Of a stretch of 25,118 bases of DNA, positions 18,970-25,118 are shown piece by piece. The notes beneath the pieces are model-generated. The model saw only the letters and a list, made by a program, of their open reading frames with translations. It had not been told where the DNA came from and searched no databases. The DNA comes from Nemertoderma westbladi (lineage: Eukaryota > Xenacoelomorpha > Nemertodermatida > Nemertodermatidae). Each line of letters begins with the position of its first letter. The stretch's first letter is position 1. Location: assembly GCA_032718475.1 (NCBI GenBank), contig JAUCBJ010005689.1:1-25118 (forward strand). The letters are read 5' to 3'. A program made the position numbers and the translations under genes.

Positions 18970-19995
18970 ATGAATATCTCCAAGATAGGTAGTAGTAGTA
19001 GTGACAACAACGTGAGGGTGAGGGATGTAGTTATTAACGACGATAATAATTCCACTGATATTCGTTGTGTTGTTAAATGTTGGGAGGATCTAGCGTCGTC
19101 TTCCGATGAGTCTCATTCGGATGACATCTTCTACGATGCCCTTAGTAGTCCTACGGATGAGTTTTATGACACTGGAACTTATGAGGACGAGATTAGCCCT
19201 CCAGTAACTCCACGATCAGATTGCCCTTCCAGTGTATGGCCTGTAGATCTTTGGTACCTCGTTTCGGATTACATATCCCCGGAGGACGTCTTGACATTCT
19301 CGCTTATCTGCTACGCGACCTTCGTCGTCACTACTTCCGTTCGCTTCTGGAAGGGATTATACGCTCGGACACACGGGAACAGCGCGCTGCTGAAACGCAG
19401 CGTGTGCCAGGGATTGTTCGACACATGGCTACCCGAGAACGTTTTGTACATGCGGCATGGGCTGCGGGCTAGGGTTGTGTGTGCGCTGTGCTACATACAC
19501 CCGCCGCTACGCGTCACAGAAAGTGTAACAAAGCAACGCCAACAAGCATACGATTTAGTCGGCTTGCAGTGCACTTTAGTATCTCAGTCAGACTTCGGGG
19601 TTGGTCGAAGCAAGAAGTGGATCCTCCACTTTGTATTTACTGTTAAGGATTCTCCTAAAATATCTTCCCTAGATGCCGTAGACAGCGATATCTGGTACAA
19701 TCCTTGGTGCGACCGAGTTATCCTAAAGGTAACTGCCTACCAATGCATGGCCAACTATTCCTCGGTATTCGGGCTGTATCTCGCCGACGTACGGTTCAGC
19801 GTTGGTTTAGATTACCGACGAGATAAACTCACTCTGGTTTGGGTCCCATCCAGACCCGTCGGGGACTGCTCCCGACGCACCGGTCGAACTGTCACGACTA
19901 TTGAGTCGACGGTAAGAGTCAGAGTTTTACACTGGTGGAATAACGAGTTCCCCAGACGTGTCGCCGCCGTGACTAACGATGACGAATCGTGGTAG
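18970..19995 (+). CDS. TMEM183: TMEM183 homologue with F-box-like segment, single exon
   Basis: 341 residues, ATG to TAG, somewhat shorter than vertebrate TMEM183. The function of the family is not established. The N-terminal 80 residues are acidic, Ser/Asp-rich and probably disordered; a GTAGTAGTAGTAGT run encodes part of the first serines. Residues 89-132 (VWPVDLWYLVSDYISPEDVLTFSLICYAT...FWKGLYARTH) match the conserved F-box-like block of TMEM183 (PMDIW, YIxPEDxxxFSLIC, FWxxLY). The rest follows the family order to the ending VRVLHWWNNEFP (317-328), matching the family VRLFDWWxPxYP signature. The segment aligned with the predicted transmembrane stretch (about 254-276, VTAYQCMANYSSVFGLYLADVRF) is only weakly hydrophobic, so membrane insertion is doubtful here. 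An independent single-exon gene; neighbours give no functional hint. Confidence 0.85.
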   Translation: MNISKIGSSSSDNNVRVRDVVINDDNNSTDIRCVVKCWEDLASSSDESHSDDIFYDALSSPTDEFYDTGTYEDEISPPVTPRSDCPSSVWPVDLWYLVSDYISPEDVLTFSLICYATFVVTTSVRFWKGLYARTHGNSALLKRSVCQGLFDTWLPENVLYMRHGLRARVVCALCYIHPPLRVTESVTKQRQQAYDLVGLQCTLVSQSDFGVGRSKKWILHFVFTVKDSPKISSLDAVDSDIWYNPWCDRVILKVTAYQCMANYSSVFGLYLADVRFSVGLDYRRDKLTLVWVPSRPVGDCSRRTGRTVTTIESTVRVRVLHWWNNEFPRRVAAVTNDDESW

Positions 19996-20250
19996 GCTTG
20001 GTGTATTTATTGGCTCAATTTAATTCAATAACCCATAATTCAATAGAACCCAGTGTCCGTTGTTAAATCTAACAAATAGTGGCCCAGCCCTCGAAGGAAT
20101 TGAATTTGTAACAGTTTTATTTACTTATAAATGTAACATTCATGTTGAAGCACATAATATTATATTTGTAAATGTTAATGTTTTTTCGTTGCAGTTTCTC
20201 GGCTATCGGCGATGTTTTCTGTGTTTTACTTTTGTTTAAAAAATATTATC
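19996..20250 (+). other. 3' flank of TMEM183
   Basis: AT-rich presumed 3' UTR. No AATAAA is seen before the inverted-repeat element; the nearest one noticed is at 20605-20610, beyond it. Confidence 0.35.
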
Positions 20251-20444
20251 CTAAAGGCCAGTTCACACTTGGCGACTTGTTCAGCAACAACTAGCAGTTT
20301 CATTTTGAGCAACTTAACTTGTTCGCAGTTTAATCGTTTACAGCCACTTCGTGTTTACACGTGGCGACTTGATCGGCTGCATGAGTTGCTCGCCAAGTTA
20401 ATGACAGATGCTCAAATAGTTGCCACGTGTAAACCGGCCTTAAG
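20251..20444. repeat. MITE-like element with 27-bp terminal inverted repeats and internal subterminal copy
   Basis: The left end CTAAAGGCCAGTTCACACTT... (20251-20277) and the reverse complement of the right end (20418-20444, reading CTTAAGGCCGGTTTACACGT...) agree at 22 of 27 positions. A third copy of the end motif, GTTTACACGTGGCGACTTGA, lies inside at 20353 in direct orientation with the left end. The element is 194 bp and has no coding capacity. The AAGGCC(A/G)GTT(C/T)ACAC end resembles ends seen in many invertebrate non-autonomous DNA transposons. Confidence 0.7.
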
Positions 20445-21796
20445 GTAATTAATTCGTTTATTGTATGATCTATTTGTTAGTATAATAGGGTTAGTGAATT
20501 TTATTCTGGCTAAAATATCGGAAAATTTGTTCTCAGTAAATCTCGGTTCTCTACAAAATAATTCGCCTTTGAAATTTGTCGTAATTATTATGTAATGAAA
20601 CTGTAATAAAAAATACCAGTGGGAGACTCGCAACTGTTAAACCCTCGAGACGACGAGGAAGGTGTTCTTGGAGGTTTGGTTATTTCAGGAGGATAAAAGA
20701 AGCCACATAAATAACTTTATTGCCCTTCGATGTGTGTATATTTAATCTCACTAGCTGACGCTCAGTCAGCAGATTCTCAGGAAATAATGCGCTTTTTTCT
20801 TTCAATGTAATAAATTGTTATTTATTTAACCCTTATAAAGTGTAGCTTTACTTTACGGGAAAACAAAAAGCCTTGCTTACTTTATATTTTTATGGCGTAT
20901 GTGCGGACTTTATAGATACGAAATTTAATTTCAAAGTTACTGTATAATATTTATTTCCAACGAAACATTTGAATAAATTATATATTAGGTTAATAATAAA
21001 ATAAATAGTTTCAGAATTTGTCCTTTCTGTTGATTATATTTGTGCTTGTGTTAATTGAATTTCATATTTTAATTTTATAAGCAAATAGGTTGGTGAAAAT
21101 ATATAATCATTAAATAAATTGTTTTGTTATTAATTGTTTCGGTTATTTTTTACCCAAATTATTGCACAAAATTGTAAAAAGTAATTATATTGTATGTATA
21201 TTATATTGTAATTGTAATTGTAATAAGTATTAAAACACCGTTTCGGTATTGTTTCGCTGTAACCCCAAGACAGGTTAGGTAGGTTTGATTATTCCTCAAA
21301 CACTACCGCTGTCGTTCTATATAGTAGAGGATGCGTGAGAAGGAGAGTGGGTATCAGAAAGGAAGGAGATGTCGGAGGGACAAGTAAAACCACATCGTGT
21401 TCCTTATCTGGCTACCGTGAAACCGTAGAATGGTGGTTCGAGCCCTGGTGATGGATGGCCTTACATATTGTTAACCTACTGAACACGTCACCATACCTAG
21501 ACTTCATGTAATTGTAAATAAAGTAAGTACATTATTGTGAGTACAAAGGAGCAAATTTGAATTTACCTCCCTTTTATAAAGGCTCTAGTTTGATTCATTC
21601 ATTGATTGCCTACGCAAAAGATAACCTACGCGAAACTGCATTCCATCGCCTACGCGGAAAAGACAAACCATCTGCTGCGCTCTACAGCTCTAGTTGCCTA
21701 GCAACCAATACCACACTATCTGCCATCAAAGCATCTGATACTTATGTACTGCAGTTGTAGTATAGAGTGCAGTAACGGTAATTTGGACGGTTCATT
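20445..21796. other. AT-rich intergenic DNA, no gene recognised
   Basis: Low-complexity AT-rich sequence to about 21240, then a less AT-rich part. GGTTCGAGCC near 21435 looks like a polymerase III box B, but the flanks do not form a T-arm. Short frames have no domain. Confidence 0.45.
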
Positions 21797-22161
21797 CCTG
21801 TTTGGGGGCCTCCATCCTACTGTCCTACACCATGTCCTGGAATATAGTGTCGTTATTCAGGTACCCCCTCCCCCCCCCCCCCCCCCCCCCAAATTGTTCT
21901 ACAAATCAATGAGATTGGATGAAATTTGAAACAGATCAGTTTCACCTCCCTCCTCCGCTGGGTGAGCCAGAATTTTTATTTTTGCTTTCAATCTTTAGCT
22001 ACAAGTGTTTGAAAAATGTGTCTCCGGCGATTTTTCACAGGTCACAGTGCAATCATTCTTCAACCTTATAGTGATTTGATGGTACCAATAGAAAGCTGCC
22101 CATGCAATGATTCAAAATATGTAAAAACATTTGAATTTGGTTGGGAAATAGCTGAGATATG
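21797..22161 (+). repeat. Unnamed interspersed repeat, copy 1 (inverted partner at 22818-23010)
   Basis: Begins CCTGTTTGGGGGCCT (21797-21811) and ends AAATAGCTGAGATATG (22146-22161). Both strings recur exactly in reverse complement at 22996-23010 and 22818-22833. Related sequence lies between them, for example AAAGCTGCCCATGCAATGAT here against AAAGCTGGCCGTGTAAGGAT in the partner. This copy is about 170 bp longer and includes the poly(C) tract. No coding capacity; the family is not recognised. Confidence 0.65.
21870..21890. repeat. Poly(dC) homopolymer, 21 nt
   Basis: Run of 21 C preceded by CCCCCT. It lies inside repeat copy 1 and is absent from the inverted copy, so it expanded or was inserted after the copies separated. 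Confidence 0.85.
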
Positions 22162-22440
22162 GGCATTCGAATATTGCATGTATTTGCTTCCCCCGCAGGC
22201 CATAATAAATACACAATGTTAATAGAACATTTTGTTTATTCCATACGTAGCTGGGCAACAATGCAATACCTCTTTAATTATACTATTACGTAGGTATTCA
22301 TAAATAAACAAAACTTTCTAGAATATGGTATTTTTATTTAATAGAATAAAATAGCCTTATGAATGTGAGGCGTATATTATCCACATGGATAGTGGATAGT
22401 GATGGTGAAACTCGCACAAAGTACAATCATTATTGATTAT
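22162..22440. other. AT-rich spacer between repeat copy 1 and the SINE
   Basis: No feature recognised. Confidence 0.4.
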
Positions 22441-22449
22441 TAATGATGA

Positions 22450-22702
22450 TACATGGCGATGGATATGGCGCCTGAACTGCTTACACAATAGTGTTTGGTG
22501 GCGCAGGTTCGAATCCGACTAAAGGCTGTAGAAATTTCGCACTGTTGTGTCCCTAGGCAAGACACTTTAGACATTAGTGCCTACGTCAACCCAGCGGTAT
22601 AATGGGAACCTGGCTTTGCTGGGGTAATGATAATAAAAGCGCTTTGAGTATGCTGAGCGTAGAAAAGCGCTATATAAATAACCAATATTATTATTATTAT
22701 TA
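22450..22702 (+). repeat. tRNA-derived SINE with conserved core and AAGCGCTATATAAATA tail
   Basis: A box B GGTTCGAATCC lies at 22506-22516 with a degenerate tRNA-like head upstream. The core has GTGTCCCTAGGCAAGACACTT, a form common to many aquatic-animal SINEs, at about 22547-22567. The 3' end reads AAGCGCTATATAAATA followed by a TTATTATTATTATTA microsatellite tail (about 22687-22702). The A/T-repeat tail and the GCGCTATATAAAT string suggest mobilisation by a partner LINE with a similar 3' end. The orientation is plus. Confidence 0.8.
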
Positions 22703-22817
22703 CATATATAGCCTTATACAGGTTAATATCAAGCCTTATAGCCTGATACATATATAGCCTTATATGAGCCATAAAATAGCCTTATGCAGATGCAAAACCA
22801 TGCAACTTTTGAACGCT

Positions 22818-23010
22818 CATATCTCAGCTATTTTTCAACGAAATCTAGCTTATGTTACATATTTGGAATCCTTACACGGCCAGCTTTCTAAGTGGTTTCC
22901 TCTAGGAAGCGGTAAATTGACCAAAAATACAAAAATTGTATAAGTGGTTTGCCACGGGAACTGGTAAAAAAATGGCATTGAAAAATTCAAAATGTAGGCC
23001 CCCAAACAGG
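22818..23010 (-). repeat. Unnamed interspersed repeat, copy 2, inverted relative to copy 1
   Basis: The reverse complement begins CCTGTTTGGGGGCCT and ends AAATAGCTGAGATATG, exact matches to the ends of the copy at 21797-22161. With the SINE between them the pair makes an inverted arrangement about 1.2 kb across, ending about 150 bp before the SSADH start codon. Confidence 0.65.
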
Positions 23011-23157
23011 AACGTCCCCCGTACTCTGGTACTGGATCTGGGTTCTTTCCACCATCCCCTGAACCCATCAGTCAGATGACTCCCGTACGCGTACATCCGT
23101 AACTACTGAACTACAGTAATAATACCTGAATACGTGTCTGCCGTTAAATTATCAATT

Positions 23158-24726
23158 ATGTATCGATTCATTATACATGGGAGAGGGATACCTTATAGGT
23201 CCACGAGTACAGGTAAACGACTCGTATTTCCTCCATCAACCCGGTTTATCTCTTCTGTCCATGGCGCTGCCGTAATAAATTCTAACGAGATTGCAACCCA
23301 GTGTTACATAAACGGCGCGTTTCGCGACTCTGCTAACGGGACGCGGTTCGCCGTACTGAACCCGGCGAATGGGGAGCCAATAGCCGATGTCTCCGACTGC
23401 GACACAGCGGACGCCACGCAGGCGATAGAGGCAGCCCACAACGCCTTCCACTCGTGGAGAGCTGTACTGCCTATCGAGCGAGCGAATCATTTACGATCGC
23501 TCTACGAGGCCGTAATCGCGGATAAAGAAACCCTTGCGGAGCTGATAACCACGGAAATGGGGAAACCGTTACAGGAGTCGCGTACGGAGGTTAATTACGG
23601 GGCGAGTTTCCTGCGGTGGTTTTCGGAGGAGGCTCGAAGAATCTACGGACAAACGCTGCCACTAATAGCATCTAATAAGCGTCTATTTACCATGAGGCAA
23701 CCTGTAGGAGTTTGTGGACTTATAACCCCGTGGAACTTCCCTCTGGCTATGCTCACCCGTAAACTAGGCGCCGCATTGGCGACAGGGTGCACAGCGGTGT
23801 GTAAACCGGCCGAGGACACCCCATTGACGGCGCTCAGACTGGCCCAACTAGCCGACCGCGTAGGTCTACCGGCCGGGGTGCTCAACGTGCTGCCGATGCA
23901 GGCGGGTCCCGCTGTCGGACGACTCCTCTGCGAACACCCGCTGGTGCCGCACATAAGTTTCACGGGATCGACGGCCGTCGGTAAACTCCTCCTCGCCCAA
24001 TGCGCGCCGCTCGTGAAGCGCGTCAGTCTCGAGTTGGGGGGTAACGCGCCGTTTATCGTATTCGATTCGGCCGACGTGGACGAGGCAGTCGCCGGGGCTA
24101 TAAACTCAAAGTTTCGCGCGGCCGGACAGACCTGCGTCTGCGCCAATCGCTTCCTCGTACAATCCCGCATCTACCGCCAATTCTGCGATAAACTATCCGC
24201 AGCGATGACGTCACGCTTAGTCGTAGGCGACGGGCGAGACTCTGCCAATAATCTGGGGCCGTTGATTAACGAGAAAGCGGTTGATAAAACGGTGGGGTTG
24301 CTTCGAGATGCGACAGAGCGAGGAGCTACGGTAGTCCTAGGCGGGGAGAGACATCCCGCAGGGGGTAACTTCTTCCAACCTACGCTCCTCTGTGACGTCA
24401 CCACCGATATGGTGATCAGTCGATCGGAGATATTCGCGCCGATCGTTACGGTGATACGCTTCGACACGGAGGAGGAGGCTGTTTCAATAGCGAACGCTAC
24501 TGACCACGGCTTGGCGGGATACTTCTTCACGACGAGTATGTCACAAGCGTTTCGCGTGGCGGAGGCCCTGGAGGTCGGGATGGTTGGGGTCAACGAGGGG
24601 TTATTGTCAACGGAGACAGCCCCCTTCGGGGGGGTTAAACAGTCCGGGGTGGGGGGAAGGGAGGGGGGCCCCACAGGGGTGGATGAGTACCTCAACACTA
24701 AGTATATATGCGTTGGCAATGTGTGA
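23158..24726 (+). CDS. ALDH5A1: Mitochondrial succinate-semialdehyde dehydrogenase, single exon
   Basis: 522 residues from ATG at 23158; an upstream in-frame GTG at 23134 is not a likely start. The enzyme oxidises succinate semialdehyde to succinate with NAD+, the last step of GABA breakdown, in the mitochondrial matrix. The first ~40 residues are Arg/Lys/Ser-rich and lack acidic residues, as in a mitochondrial targeting peptide. ALDH motifs are all present: ITPWNFP (189-195, catalytic Asn193), CKPAEDTP with Lys216, FTGST (268-272), ELGGN with general-base Glu292, GQTCVC with nucleophile Cys326, and EIFAP (424-428). The CxC pair Cys326/Cys328 is the redox-switch arrangement known in human SSADH, and Arg320 (FRAAGQTC) corresponds to a substrate-carboxylate-binding arginine. 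The end PFGGVKQSG...GVDEYLNTKYIC is SSADH-like, with two extra glycines in VGGREGGP where the family usually has LGREGS. The gene is GC-richer than its surroundings and uninterrupted, unlike the multi-exon vertebrate gene. Confidence 0.93.
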   Translation: MYRFIIHGRGIPYRSTSTGKRLVFPPSTRFISSVHGAAVINSNEIATQCYINGAFRDSANGTRFAVLNPANGEPIADVSDCDTADATQAIEAAHNAFHSWRAVLPIERANHLRSLYEAVIADKETLAELITTEMGKPLQESRTEVNYGASFLRWFSEEARRIYGQTLPLIASNKRLFTMRQPVGVCGLITPWNFPLAMLTRKLGAALATGCTAVCKPAEDTPLTALRLAQLADRVGLPAGVLNVLPMQAGPAVGRLLCEHPLVPHISFTGSTAVGKLLLAQCAPLVKRVSLELGGNAPFIVFDSADVDEAVAGAINSKFRAAGQTCVCANRFLVQSRIYRQFCDKLSAAMTSRLVVGDGRDSANNLGPLINEKAVDKTVGLLRDATERGATVVLGGERHPAGGNFFQPTLLCDVTTDMVISRSEIFAPIVTVIRFDTEEEAVSIANATDHGLAGYFFTTSMSQAFRVAEALEVGMVGVNEGLLSTETAPFGGVKQSGVGGREGGPTGVDEYLNTKYICVGNV

Positions 24727-25118
24727 TTTAGTGCTACAAACATTCCAGATAGACTTTATAAACCAATTACGTTATTGATTTAAATAATTTAATAACTTCT
24801 TTATTATCCCAGAGGACTTAATATTTCTCACGGGGACGGTTTCGACACACATTATATTTTGTACATTTATAAAGATTCCTGCATACTTTTGACTCAATTA
24901 CGTTTTTCATTATCCTTTCAATTAATTAATCATGCAGGTACGGGATTCATTAGTTTAACATTAGTTTCTCCATGCCCTAAAACCTATCAGTACTGTGGGG
25001 TCGACCGATGGAATACTAAAAATAATTAAAAAATTCTGAGCTTTTTATTGCATACCGGTATGCTACCACTTTAACGAAAAAAAATTCGGGGCCAAAATAA
25101 ATAACATTCCAAATCGAA
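24727..25118 (+). other. 3' flank of SSADH to window edge
   Basis: AT-rich. One TACCGGTA at 25053 and an AATAAA at 25096-25101, too far and too ordinary to assign as the poly(A) signal. No gene seen. Confidence 0.45.

Noticed and set aside
21430-21450. tRNA-like GGTTCGAGCC
   Set aside because: The flanking bases do not pair into a T-arm and no other tRNA arms are present.
23134-23157. Upstream GTG start for SSADH
   Set aside because: Animals rarely start at GTG, and the ATG at 23158 opens directly into a good targeting peptide.

Overview
The window is nuclear DNA from a metazoan, most likely a marine invertebrate; I cannot place it more closely. It holds animal genes (signal peptidase subunit SPCS2, the m6A-writer subunit WTAP, TMEM183, mitochondrial succinate-semialdehyde dehydrogenase) separated by kilobases of AT-rich DNA. 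That DNA carries SINEs, decayed non-LTR reverse transcriptases and small inverted-repeat elements. There are no bacterial-style operons or ribosome binding sites. The palindromes TACCGGTA and TAGGCCTA are far commoner than chance.

Layout. 1-1267 (minus): the 5' 422 codons of a large uncharacterised ORF that runs off the left edge, preceded by a 1.3-3.5 kb repeat-rich flank (TACCGGTA array, 287-bp tandem duplication, 84-bp duplication). 4972-5466: a rearranged inverted repeat. 5585-5862: a 5'-truncated tRNA-type SINE. 6146-6742 (+): SPCS2. 7.2-9.1 kb: several inverted-repeat and tandem elements. 10.3-11.4 kb: a decayed LINE. 11920-13014 (minus): a WTAP-like gene with an unusual N-terminus. 13.8-14.4 kb: a second decayed LINE. 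15429-15995 (+): a cold-shock-domain protein with a glycine/tyrosine-rich tail. 18970-19995 (+): TMEM183 homologue. 20251-20444: a MITE-like element. 21.8-23.0 kb: two inverted copies of an unnamed repeat with a SINE between them. 23158-24726 (+): ALDH5A1/SSADH.

The genes do not form one pathway; they are dispersed housekeeping genes (ER protein processing, RNA modification, RNA binding, GABA catabolism). What unites them is that all five recognisable genes read as one uninterrupted exon, although several are split by many introns in vertebrates. This points either to strong intron loss in the lineage or to repeated retroposition. The most novel items are the unrecognised ORF at the left edge with its palindrome-rich flank, the clustered TACCGGTA/TAGGCCTA palindromes, the N-terminally divergent WTAP, and the plant-like CSD plus glycine-rich architecture.

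All calls come from reading the sequence and from remembered family features; no database search was run.
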